From contig CAYHPW010000007.1 in NCBI GenBank assembly GCA_964358645.1, forward strand, positions 13,585 through 77,584: a stretch of DNA of 64,000 nucleotides, in the 5' to 3' direction. Origin of the DNA: JBBTDV01 sp038042605. GTDB lineage: Bacteria > Bdellovibrionota > UBA1018. Shown here in pieces: positions 34,039 to 42,498 of this stretch; within the stretch, counting starts at the first letter, position 1, and every line of letters starts with the position of its first letter. The translations under genes and the position numbers were made by a program. The notes under the pieces were generated by a model that did no database searches, had not been told where the DNA came from, and saw only the letters and a program-made list of their open reading frames with translations.

Positions 34039-35146
34039 TAAGTGTTCACTGATGATAGCAGGTGGAGGCACCGGTGGACATGTGCTGGCAGGAGTGGCGA
34101 TAGCCGATGCCTGGAAAACAAAGTTCGGGCGTTCCGCCAGGATCATGTTTGTTGGAGCACAAGGTGGAATCGAGAAAACACTCGTGCCGCGCGCCGGTTA
34201 CAAGCTTTCACTTTTGAAGCTGGGTGCCTTGAAAGGTGTAGGAATACGTCGCCAGATCAAAACCATTGTGTGGCTACCATTGGCCTTCGTGCGTTCTATA
34301 TGGATTATTCTGCGTTTCAGGCCAGCGGCGGTTGTTGGCGTTGGAGGATATGCATCAGGCCCTCTTGTGCTTGCAGCTTGTTTTTTCAAGTTTTCATTCA
34401 TCTTAAAATGCAAAACAGCCATATTGGAGCAAAACAGTGTTCCAGGCTTTACAAACCGTCTTTTAGGCAAAGTTGTGCAACATATTTTCTGTGCTTTTCC
34501 AGGGAGCGCGGATGGTTTTTCTGGCGGCCGCGCAACAATTACCGGCAATCCTGTCAGATCTTCCATAACAAGAATGCCACCAGCATCCAGGGATCCATTT
34601 ACCATTCTTGTTTTTGGGGGCAGCCAGGGCTCTGTTCCGATTAATACGATGGTTATCAATTCGTTTCCGTTTCTGAAAGACATACTCGGAAACATAAAAT
34701 TCATACATCAGACAGGTGAAAAGGATTATGACCGGGTTTTGGCAGCACACCTGGATGCGGGGACAAATGCCCGCGTGGAAAAATTTATTTATGATATGCC
34801 AGCAGCTTACCAGGGCGCTTCGCTGGTGATTTGCCGTGCCGGTTCCTCGACTTTGGCTGAAATCGCGGCTGTAGGTCGTGCGACGATTCTTATTCCGTTT
34901 CCGGAGGCGTCCGATGAGCATCAGCGAAAAAATGCCGAAGTATTCGCTGAGGCCGGGGCAGCCAAGTTATTACCGCAATCCATTGAAACAGCCACCCCAG
35001 CATCAGGAGGCAATGCCTTGGCAGCGCTGGTAAGAGAGCTTAAACAAGACGTATCGCAGATAGAGAAGATGGAACATGCCGTGATAAGATTTTACAGGCC
35101 TGAAGCGGCGGTTGGTATCGTTAACACCATGATAGCGGCGGAATAA
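34019..35146 (+). CDS. murG: lipid II synthase, UDP-GlcNAc transferase MurG
   Basis: MurG adds N-acetylglucosamine to lipid I at the inner face of the membrane. The 375-residue protein has the N-terminal GT-B motif IAGGGTGGHVLAGVAIADAW near residue 13-32, VVGVGGYASGPLVLAA, LEQNSVPGFTNRLLG, TGNPVRSSI, VFGGSQGSVPIN near 200 and CRAGSSTLAEIAAVGRATIL near 285, covering the donor site. AAGGAG seven bases upstream of ATG 34019 supports the start, which lies inside ftsW. Confidence 0.97.
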   Translation: MWSQANSKCSLMIAGGGTGGHVLAGVAIADAWKTKFGRSARIMFVGAQGGIEKTLVPRAGYKLSLLKLGALKGVGIRRQIKTIVWLPLAFVRSIWIILRFRPAAVVGVGGYASGPLVLAACFFKFSFILKCKTAILEQNSVPGFTNRLLGKVVQHIFCAFPGSADGFSGGRATITGNPVRSSITRMPPASRDPFTILVFGGSQGSVPINTMVINSFPFLKDILGNIKFIHQTGEKDYDRVLAAHLDAGTNARVEKFIYDMPAAYQGASLVICRAGSSTLAEIAAVGRATILIPFPEASDEHQRKNAEVFAEAGAAKLLPQSIETATPASGGNALAALVRELKQDVSQIEKMEHAVIRFYRPEAAVGIVNTMIAAE

Positions 35147-35154
35147 GAAGGCTT

Positions 35155-36585
35155 ATGCGGAAAAAAGAAGACACCAGATTGCATTTTGTAGGCATAGGAG
35201 GCATTGGGATGAGCGGCATAGCCGAGGTGTTTCTTAACCAAGGCTATAAAGTCAGCGGCTCGGATTTGCAAGAAAGTGATATCACCAAACGGCTTGAGGA
35301 ACTCGGTGGCGACATTTTCATAGGGCATAGGCCGGAAAATATTAATAACGCAGACGTAGTTGTTGTTTCGTCTGCCGTCAAACCTGGCAACCTTGAAGTT
35401 CAGGAAGCAAAACGGCTAAGGATACCAGTGATCCCGAGAGCCGAAATGCTCGGCGAACTAATGCGCGGTAAAATCGGGATCGCCATTGCCGGCACTCATG
35501 GGAAGACTACCACCACTTCAATGCTGGGCTCAGTGCTCACACACGCCGGTCTTGATCCAACGCTTGTCATCGGCGGGAAGGTTGATTCTCTAGGTGGCAA
35601 TGCAAAACTTGGGCAGGGCAGATATGTCGTTGCAGAAGCGGACGAAAGCGACGGCTCTTTCTTGCACTTGCCAGCGACATGCGCGGTTGTCACCAACATA
35701 GATAATGATCACCTGGATCATTTCGGAAGTTTGTCAGCGCTAGAAGATGCATTCGTTGATTTCCTTGGGAAGTTGCCTTTTTATGGATTTGCCGCTGTCT
35801 GTGCGGAAGATATCGGTGTACGTCACTGCCTTGGCCGTATCACCAAGCCGTTTATCACCTATGGTTTTTCTGGTGAATGTGATTTTTCAGCTTCAAACGT
35901 GGTTCTTGGAAAACTTGGCTCAAGCTTTGATCTCCTGCGTAAAGGCGTCGGACATAGCAGTCCAGTTAAGCTTGGCAGGATAGAACTTAATGTGCCAGGA
36001 AACCATAACGTTCTGAATGCACTTGCTGCTGCAACAATCGGGACCAAGCTGGATGTTTCTTTTCCGGCCATAGCTGCAGCGCTTGCGCAGTTTAAAGGCG
36101 TTAGAAGACGTTTTGAAATCCGCTGGATGAGTCCGGAGATGAGCCCTGATAAGCGTTCAGTAATAGTGGATGATTATGGCCATCATCCAACAGAAATTAT
36201 GGCCACACTTGCTGCTGCAAAGATTTTTTGGCCAGGAAGGATCATAACGGTTTTCCAGCCACACCGCTATTCCCGCACCCTGCATTGTCGTGATGGTTTC
36301 CTCACCGCATTTCATAACAGTGATGTAGTGATTGTGACCGATATTTATGCGGCTGGTGAGGATCCGATAGAAGGCGTCAATGCAAAATCGCTAGTATCCA
36401 TGATCCGCCAACTTTCAAGAGCGCAGCAAAAAATCATCCATGTGGATGATATAGCAATGGCCAAGGAAGCCGTGCTTAAGGAATTCCAGCCTGGGGATAT
36501 GGTGCTTTGCCTTGGAGCCGGTTCGATCACAAAACTAGCTGACCAGCTTGTAACGCCGTTACGGAGTCATAAAAATGAACATTGA
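35155..36585 (+). CDS. murC: UDP-MurNAc:L-alanine ligase
   Basis: MurC adds the first residue, L-alanine, to UDP-MurNAc. The 476-residue protein begins LHFVGIGGIGMSGIAEVF and has the ATP loop AIAGTHGKTTTTSMLGS near residue 110. It also has VAEADESDGSFLHLPAT, NIDNDHLDHFGS near 180, VDDYGHHPTEI near 340 and FQPHRYSRT. The ligase motifs are complete. It comes 8 bases after murG. Its 3' end overlaps murB by 11 bases. Confidence 0.97.
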   Translation: MRKKEDTRLHFVGIGGIGMSGIAEVFLNQGYKVSGSDLQESDITKRLEELGGDIFIGHRPENINNADVVVVSSAVKPGNLEVQEAKRLRIPVIPRAEMLGELMRGKIGIAIAGTHGKTTTTSMLGSVLTHAGLDPTLVIGGKVDSLGGNAKLGQGRYVVAEADESDGSFLHLPATCAVVTNIDNDHLDHFGSLSALEDAFVDFLGKLPFYGFAAVCAEDIGVRHCLGRITKPFITYGFSGECDFSASNVVLGKLGSSFDLLRKGVGHSSPVKLGRIELNVPGNHNVLNALAAATIGTKLDVSFPAIAAALAQFKGVRRRFEIRWMSPEMSPDKRSVIVDDYGHHPTEIMATLAAAKIFWPGRIITVFQPHRYSRTLHCRDGFLTAFHNSDVVIVTDIYAAGEDPIEGVNAKSLVSMIRQLSRAQQKIIHVDDIAMAKEAVLKEFQPGDMVLCLGAGSITKLADQLVTPLRSHKNEH

Positions 36586-37510
36586 TAATGCAAATGCAGT
36601 TAAATGGTTCCGTTCGAATTCTTCTGATTTTTCAGGGCAGCTTTTCTTCAGCGAGCCGCTTTCAAAACACACATTTTATCGCATCGGCGGCCCAGCATCG
36701 GTCTTTGCCGCACCCACGAAGGAGGAGGATCTTCGCTGGCTATCAAACGGGGTTAAAGAGACAGGCATCCCTGTTTTTATACTTGGTGCCGGGTCGAATA
36801 TTTTAGCTCCGGACGAAGGATTCCAGGGACTGGTAGTGAGAACAAACCGTCTTAATCTTGAAATCTCTGGACATAAGGAATCGGAATTAAGAGTTGGCGG
36901 CAGCGTGGCGGTTTCAACGCTGATAAGAAAGATGATCCAGGACGGATACGGTGGGCTTGAATTTCTGGCTGGTATTCCTGGTTCGATCGGTGGTGCTATT
37001 GCGATGAACGCGGGGACGAAGCGTGGCGAAGTGAAGGATCGCCTGCTTAGGGTTGAAGTGATTGTATTAAGCCCAGAATATAAAGACCGCCTTTGTTTTG
37101 AGAAAAAGGATTTGTGTTTTGAATACAGGAAAAACATGTTTCTCCCATACGCCTCCATTATCTGGAGTGCGGATTGGAGCGTTTATCGCCAAGATCCTGC
37201 TGCTATCAAGAAAAATATCGATGATATATTATCCAGGCGCAAAGTAATCCAGCCTTTGGATTCCCCGTCTTGTGGAAGTATTTTTAAAAATCCGCAAGGC
37301 AGCGGTGTCCTGGCCTGGCAAGTGATTGACCGCATTGGGTTGCGTGGCCATAGGATCGGTGATGCGGCTTTTGCGCAAAAGCATTGCAACTTCATCATTA
37401 ATCTTGGAGGAGCCAAGGCAGCAGACGTGCGAGCATTGATAGACTTGGCTAAGGAAAAGGCAAAACAAGATCTCGGCATCACGCTTGAAACAGAAGTCAT
37501 ACTTCTTTAA
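36575..37510 (+). CDS. murB: UDP-N-acetylenolpyruvoylglucosamine reductase
   Basis: MurB reduces UDP-GlcNAc-enolpyruvate to UDP-MurNAc with NADPH and FAD. The 311-residue protein shows the FAD-binding segments YRIGGPASVFAAP and ILGAGSNILAPDEGF near residue 70, the GYGGLEFLAGIPGSIGGAIA loop near 130 and PSCGSIFKNPQG near 230, whose serine is the proton donor, plus a C-terminal catalytic glutamate in ITLETEVILL. It is the short, type II-like form, lacking the extra loop of the enterobacterial enzyme. The stop lies 3 bases from the stop of the convergent M16 gene. Confidence 0.95.
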   Translation: MNIDNANAVKWFRSNSSDFSGQLFFSEPLSKHTFYRIGGPASVFAAPTKEEDLRWLSNGVKETGIPVFILGAGSNILAPDEGFQGLVVRTNRLNLEISGHKESELRVGGSVAVSTLIRKMIQDGYGGLEFLAGIPGSIGGAIAMNAGTKRGEVKDRLLRVEVIVLSPEYKDRLCFEKKDLCFEYRKNMFLPYASIIWSADWSVYRQDPAAIKKNIDDILSRRKVIQPLDSPSCGSIFKNPQGSGVLAWQVIDRIGLRGHRIGDAAFAQKHCNFIINLGGAKAADVRALIDLAKEKAKQDLGITLETEVILL

Positions 37511-37513
37511 CAG

Positions 37514-38875
37514 CTACTCAGCCGTATAAGGCCAGATCTCTATTTTTTCAGCTGCTACACCAGCGGCTTTTAATAACGCGTCTTTAATATCTTTTGCAGT
37601 ACACAGCACTGATATGGCGAGACTTTCTGGTTTAAAGAAATGTTTAATCGTTGAGTTAACGTCGCTTAATTGCACTTTTTGAAGTTCTGGCCCATACGAC
37701 TTCATAAAACCATCAGGAAGATCAAGCGTTCGCTCCAGGAGTTTGTTTTCAACGCGCTTTTTGGGCGTATTAAATAAAAATCCCGCGCTGTTGATCAGGC
37801 TTTTTTTCGCAAAAGCAAACTCTTCTTGTGAAATGCCTTTTTCACGCAGCTCTTCGATCATTTTTAAAGTATGTGCGAGAGCATTTGGTGTATCCTTTGC
37901 GGCCGGGAACAGGTGCACCTGCCATGAACGTGGCTGGCGTCCATGCCTGAAAAAACTGTTGGCGCCATAGCTCCACCCGCGTTTAACTCTGATTTCAACC
38001 ATCAGCCTTGCGGAAAATGATCCGCCACCGAATGCGTGGTTCCCCAGATATAACGGGAAGAACATCGGGTCGGTCATGCGAACGCCGACTTGGCCCAAGT
38101 TGATCTGTGTCTGTGTTCTCTCTGGTTTGTCAATGAGTTGCAGGCGCTTTGAGTTTGAATCTATAGGTTTACTGACAAGTATTGAGGCGATTGATTTATC
38201 AGGAGGTGACGGTCGTTCATTTGCGATTTTTGCAGCCCATAGATCTATTTGATTGGCGGCGGTATCGCCGCTACCAATCACGAGCAGCAGCTGGTCGTGT
38301 ATTATCCTGTTGTAATGTGCCAGTAATTGCTGGCGTGTGATGGATTGCACATCTTTAATTTTGCCAAGAACGGGTTTTCCGTATGGGTGTGTGCCAAACA
38401 TGAACTGTGTAAATCTACGCATGGCGAGCGCCGAGTCTCGTCCACGTTCCTCCATGATCGAGGATATTATCTCTGACTTCAGCTTGCGTATCTCATTTTC
38501 AGGGAAACTCGGACTGGTTATGATCTCACCGGTTATTTCAAGAAAACGGTTTAATTGAGACGCCAGCACGGCTCCGCGCAGGATAAGGGCTTCTGCGCGT
38601 GTTTCGACTTCAAGCGTGGCGCCGATTTGGTCAAGCGCGATATCAATTTGTTCTTTGTTTCGTTTAGTGGTGCCCCTTAGCAGCATTTCACCAAGAAAAT
38701 TAGTAAGGCCAGATTTGCCTTCCAGGTCGGTTACAGCGCCTGCTTTCACGGCGATATTTAAATATACGATCGGCAGACTTTGGTCGGTCTCAAAGGCCAC
38801 TTCTATAGCTGATGTGTATGCTGGACTGATAAGAATGGCGATAAACAGTGAGGTTAAACTGAGGTGTTTTTTCAT
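37514..38875 (-). CDS. M16-family protein without the zinc motif (inactive partner)
   Basis: This 453-residue protein has a signal peptide (SLTSLFIAILISPAYTSA, near residue 22) and an M16 fold: AGAVTDLEGKSGLTNFLGEM then LLRGTTKRNKEQ at the site where active members carry His-x-x-Glu-His. The histidines and the first glutamate are absent, so no zinc should bind. The late GWSYGANSFFRHGRQPRSW segment is the conserved substrate-binding Arg-Tyr region. The usual partner is a catalytic M16 subunit, encoded immediately upstream (ATGA overlap). Probably a periplasmic heterodimer. Confidence 0.9.
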   Translation of the reverse strand: MKKHLSLTSLFIAILISPAYTSAIEVAFETDQSLPIVYLNIAVKAGAVTDLEGKSGLTNFLGEMLLRGTTKRNKEQIDIALDQIGATLEVETRAEALILRGAVLASQLNRFLEITGEIITSPSFPENEIRKLKSEIISSIMEERGRDSALAMRRFTQFMFGTHPYGKPVLGKIKDVQSITRQQLLAHYNRIIHDQLLLVIGSGDTAANQIDLWAAKIANERPSPPDKSIASILVSKPIDSNSKRLQLIDKPERTQTQINLGQVGVRMTDPMFFPLYLGNHAFGGGSFSARLMVEIRVKRGWSYGANSFFRHGRQPRSWQVHLFPAAKDTPNALAHTLKMIEELREKGISQEEFAFAKKSLINSAGFLFNTPKKRVENKLLERTLDLPDGFMKSYGPELQKVQLSDVNSTIKHFFKPESLAISVLCTAKDIKDALLKAAGVAAEKIEIWPYTAE

Positions 38876-40272
38876 TTGTTTTTTTCCTCCTCGCCCTTAA
38901 CGCCGGTTATTACAACCCTTTGCGTTTGGTCGAAGTATCTTTTTATAATAAATTGCAGATCGGCTGCGCTAACGGACTGGATTCTTTTTTGTTGCTCAAG
39001 ACCGAGTTCAAAACCGTTTGCAATCGATTCATAATGGCCTATGAAGTAAGCCCTTTCATTGTTCCCATCCAGATTTTCAAAAAAATTGAAATTAACCCGG
39101 TTTTTTGCGCGTTCTAGCTCCTGTTGTGGAACTGTTTCTTTAGAAAGCCTTTCAAATGTTCTGAGTATGACGCTCTCGGCTTCCGTTGCTTTTTTGTTTT
39201 TTTGCATATTCGCACTGATGACGAAAAGAGAAGGATCCCTGTCTTCCATGCCATATGATTCGACGGATGAGGCTATCCCGGTGCTGACTAGCGCACGGTA
39301 CAACCTGCTGCTCTTGCCCCCGGTTAAAACCATTTGAAGGACATTAATTGCCGGTATGTCGTCGTGACTGACTTCGGGGACATGATATCCCATGAGTAGT
39401 TTTTCGACCTGTATTTTAAGTTTAAGCTGTTGCCTTCGTACATTTTTCTGAAGTGGTTCTGGCTCGACCTTTGTTGGCGTGGCCGGCTGTGGCTCCAACG
39501 CTCCGTAATACTTAGCGACTGTTCTTGCGACGTTCGCCGGGACGACATCACCGGTTACTATTATGACCGCATTGTTCGGGTTGTAATGTGCTTTATAAAA
39601 ATCCAGTGCATCTTTTGCGGTCATCCTGTCGAGGTCTTCCTGATATCCTATGACCGGCCAATGGTATGAGTGCGTGGTGAAGGCCAAACCAAAAATTTCC
39701 TGGTACATTAATCCGTCCGGGTTGTTTTCATTGCGGTAGCGCCGCTCGTTTTGCACGACCTCCCGTTCTGTTTTAAAGGCTTGCTCATTGATAACAAGAT
39801 TGACCATTCTCTCAGCCTCAAGTCGTGCGATGAGATCGAGTTTTTCGCTCGGCAGTTCCTGGATATATGCTGTATAATCCCTGCTGGTGAAGGCGTTTTC
39901 ACCTTCAACCCCTTCGCTTTCTAGGATTTTATCAAATTCACCGTCTTTAAGGTTTTTTGTTTCCTTAAACATCATGTGTTCAAAAAGATGGGCTAGACCG
40001 GTATAGCCTTTTTTTTCATCGCGTGATCCGACACGAAACCATGTCTGATAAGCAAAAGTCGGCGACGAATGATCCTCAATGACCAGAAGGCGAAGCCCGT
40101 TCTTGAATAAGTAACGGTTCACCTCATAGGAGCCTACCAGTGGGGTCACTGATTTTTCAGTGACCAAGGGGAGTTCTTGTTCGCCCTTTATTCCTTTTGT
40201 CGCGCAATCCGTACATACGAATATTGTTAATATGGCTGATATGACAATAAGACATTTATTGAACAATTTCAT
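38872..40272 (-). CDS. M16-family zinc metallopeptidase (active subunit), possible lipoprotein
   Basis: About 466 residues with the catalytic motif GLAHLFEHMMFKET near residue 95: His-x-x-Glu-His is present. The third zinc glutamate is expected about 76 residues later, in the AFKTEREVVQNERRYRNEN region. Such peptidases degrade small peptides or process signal sequences. The N-terminus LFNKCLIVISAILTIFVCTD ends with a cysteine, so this may be a lipoprotein-type signal, which is not certain. I use ATG 40272; GTG 40278 is an alternative. It is divergent from ftsQ and interrupts the plus-strand division cluster with its partner. Confidence 0.9.
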   Translation of the reverse strand: MKLFNKCLIVISAILTIFVCTDCATKGIKGEQELPLVTEKSVTPLVGSYEVNRYLFKNGLRLLVIEDHSSPTFAYQTWFRVGSRDEKKGYTGLAHLFEHMMFKETKNLKDGEFDKILESEGVEGENAFTSRDYTAYIQELPSEKLDLIARLEAERMVNLVINEQAFKTEREVVQNERRYRNENNPDGLMYQEIFGLAFTTHSYHWPVIGYQEDLDRMTAKDALDFYKAHYNPNNAVIIVTGDVVPANVARTVAKYYGALEPQPATPTKVEPEPLQKNVRRQQLKLKIQVEKLLMGYHVPEVSHDDIPAINVLQMVLTGGKSSRLYRALVSTGIASSVESYGMEDRDPSLFVISANMQKNKKATEAESVILRTFERLSKETVPQQELERAKNRVNFNFFENLDGNNERAYFIGHYESIANGFELGLEQQKRIQSVSAADLQFIIKRYFDQTQRVVITGVKGEEEKNK

Positions 40273-40344
40273 GTCCACACCTAATCACATAAACCATTAT
40301 AAGGGCAAGACGTAGACTGAATTTGATGCTAGAATTTTCATGGA

Positions 40345-41127
40345 ATGGCTATCACCAAAAAGGTTATTATTATAATTTTTTGTTTTGTGGCGATATCCAC
40401 TGGGGCATGGGCTGTGTATTCCGTTTTCAATTCCCCTCTTTTTTCACTCCAGGTGCTCGAAGTTGCGGAACTCCCACCGGATGCACCGATGGACTCGCGC
40501 GCTATAACGGATCTAGCTGCTTTGCCACTTGGTGCCGTCAGCCTTTTCAAGGTTGACCTCAAAATGATTGAACAACGCATGCTTGAAAATTCATGGATTC
40601 AGCAGGTCCGGCTGGAAAAAAAATTCCCTCAAACACTTTCCATGTCTGTCGAGTTCAGACAGCCTGTCGCCTTTTTCCAGACAGGCAGTGGTGATGTGTC
40701 ATATGTGGACATCGATGGCAAAATATTCGGAAGGCTTCGTCTCAATTCTTACACCGACCTACCCTTCATAAGCGGAATAGTGGTGGATGATAAAGAAAAA
40801 ATAAAAACCGCACTTGAAATCCTGCATGGATTGGAAAAAAATCTTGATAAGATGTCCCGCATTTCAAATGTGGTATGGGATGGACAGCTTGGTTTCAGGG
40901 CACTTGTCATTTACCCTTTTTATGGAGCAAAAGGAAAAAGCTCTGATCAGGTACTATTCGGGCGTGCATTCGTCGAACTTGGCCCGGAAAACTTTGTATT
41001 TAAAGACGCGCAATTCAAAAAAATTACAGCCGTTATCTCATATCTGAGCACCCATAGGATTTCCGCGCAAAGGATCTGGGCTGACGCTGAAAAAAAAATA
41101 GTTGTCAAAACAGCTCGAAGTTCTTAG
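40345..41127 (+). CDS. ftsQ: cell division protein FtsQ
   Basis: FtsQ is a bitopic protein that anchors FtsL and FtsB at the division site. The 260-residue product has a short cytoplasmic start, a membrane helix (VIIIIFCFVAISTGAWAVYS, about residues 7-26), and a POTRA-like domain LFSLQVLEVAELPPD to QMLENSWIQQVRLEKKFPQT. The periplasmic FtsQ domain then includes PVAFFQTGSGDVSYVD and ELGPENFVFKDAQFKK. The sequence is typical but weakly conserved, and its place before ftsA and ftsZ supports the call. It starts 72 bases upstream-divergent from the M16 gene. Confidence 0.92.
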   Translation: MAITKKVIIIIFCFVAISTGAWAVYSVFNSPLFSLQVLEVAELPPDAPMDSRAITDLAALPLGAVSLFKVDLKMIEQRMLENSWIQQVRLEKKFPQTLSMSVEFRQPVAFFQTGSGDVSYVDIDGKIFGRLRLNSYTDLPFISGIVVDDKEKIKTALEILHGLEKNLDKMSRISNVVWDGQLGFRALVIYPFYGAKGKSSDQVLFGRAFVELGPENFVFKDAQFKKITAVISYLSTHRISAQRIWADAEKKIVVKTARSS

Positions 41128-41196
41128 AATCCCTTATAGGTATTTTTTACCTGCTGAGCTAGGTGCTCACAGAGTCCCATGGGAGGGATTCGACGC

Positions 41197-42432
41197 ATGT
41201 CCAAAAAGGACTTTGTTGTAGGTTTAGATATAGGGACCACCAAGATCTGCTGCATCGTTGGCGAAGTTGTGGAATCAGGTCCCCAGCCAGTAATAGACAT
41301 AGTCGGTATCGGTAGTGCTCCGTCAACGGGTTTGCGCAAGGGAGTAGTTATCAATATAGACGCGACGGTGGAAAGCATAACTAAAGCCGTCGAAGAAGCA
41401 GAGCTGATGGCCGGTATTGAAATTTCAACCGTATATACTGGGATAGCCGGTGGTCACATTAAATCATTCAATTCGACAGGCATAGTGGCGGTCAAGGATC
41501 GAGAGATCACTGAACAGGATGTTCAACGGGTGATTGATGCAGCCAAGGCTGTGGCCATACCCTTGGATCGCGAGGTCATTCATATAATCCCGCAGGAATA
41601 TATGATTAACGGCCAGGACGGGATTCGTGACCCGATAGGTATGAGCGGCATCAGGCTCGAGTGCAAGGTTCACATAGTCACTGGTGCTGTAAGCTCCGCT
41701 CAGAATATCATTAAGTGCGCGAACAAGTCTGGGTTGAATGTCGCTGAAATTTGTCTTGAGCCCATTGCATCGAGTGAAGCCGTTCTTTCACAGGACGAAA
41801 AGGAACTGGGCGTTGTTTTAGTCGATATCGGCGGAGGCACCAGTGACATAGCGGTGTTTAAAGACGGAGCGATTGTTCACACCGGAGTTTTAGCCATTGG
41901 TGGGAATCACATTACAAATGACATATCGGTGGGCTTGAGAACTCCACAAAATGAGGCGGAAAAGATAAAAATAAGTCATGGCTGCGCGATGTCTGCAATG
42001 GTGAAGCCCGACGATACGATCGAGGTACCAGGCGTGGGCGGAAGGAAGCCCAGAGTGCTTTCACGCCGTCTTTTGGCGGAAATCATCGAGCCAAGAGTTG
42101 AAGAGGTTTTTTCACTGATTCAACGTGAAGTTTTGAAGTCAGGTCATCAGGACGTCCTTTCCGGAGGAATAGTTATTACCGGTGGCGCATCATTATTGGA
42201 AGGGATGCCGGAGCTAGCGGAGATGGTTTTTGAAATGCCAGTGAAGCGAGGGACACCACAAAATATCGGTGGGCTTCGCGATGTTGTAAATTCACCAAAG
42301 TTTGCAACTGGGGTTGGTTTGGTGAAGTATGGAGCAAGAAGCACGCAGAAGAGCAAATTCCTGATAAGGGAAAAAAATATTTATGACAAAGTACGTGGCT
42401 CCATGCGTTCGTGGATAAGGGATTTGTTTTGA
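41197..42432 (+). CDS. ftsA: cell division actin-like protein FtsA
   Basis: FtsA tethers FtsZ to the membrane. I choose ATG 41197, which has GGGAGGG nine bases upstream; the longer frame from 41179 would run through this site. The 411-residue protein has DIGTTKICCIVGEV (phosphate 1), GVVLVDIGGGTSDIAVF (phosphate 2) near residue 205, GGIVITGGASLLEGM (adenosine) near 320 and a C-terminal amphipathic helix (KVRGSMRSWIRDLF) that binds membrane. The 1C domain is intact. Normal length. Confidence 0.96.
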   Translation: MSKKDFVVGLDIGTTKICCIVGEVVESGPQPVIDIVGIGSAPSTGLRKGVVINIDATVESITKAVEEAELMAGIEISTVYTGIAGGHIKSFNSTGIVAVKDREITEQDVQRVIDAAKAVAIPLDREVIHIIPQEYMINGQDGIRDPIGMSGIRLECKVHIVTGAVSSAQNIIKCANKSGLNVAEICLEPIASSEAVLSQDEKELGVVLVDIGGGTSDIAVFKDGAIVHTGVLAIGGNHITNDISVGLRTPQNEAEKIKISHGCAMSAMVKPDDTIEVPGVGGRKPRVLSRRLLAEIIEPRVEEVFSLIQREVLKSGHQDVLSGGIVITGGASLLEGMPELAEMVFEMPVKRGTPQNIGGLRDVVNSPKFATGVGLVKYGARSTQKSKFLIREKNIYDKVRGSMRSWIRDLF

Positions 42433-42498
42433 TGGGGTCTTGTTGAGAGATGGGACATAACTTAAACACAAACACAGGTAGAAGAGGATCTTCTTAAG

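Noticed and set aside
41128..41196. Small inverted repeats between ftsQ and ftsA (AGGTA/TACCT and TGAGC/GCTCA)
   Set aside because: Five-base arms are too short to support a function.
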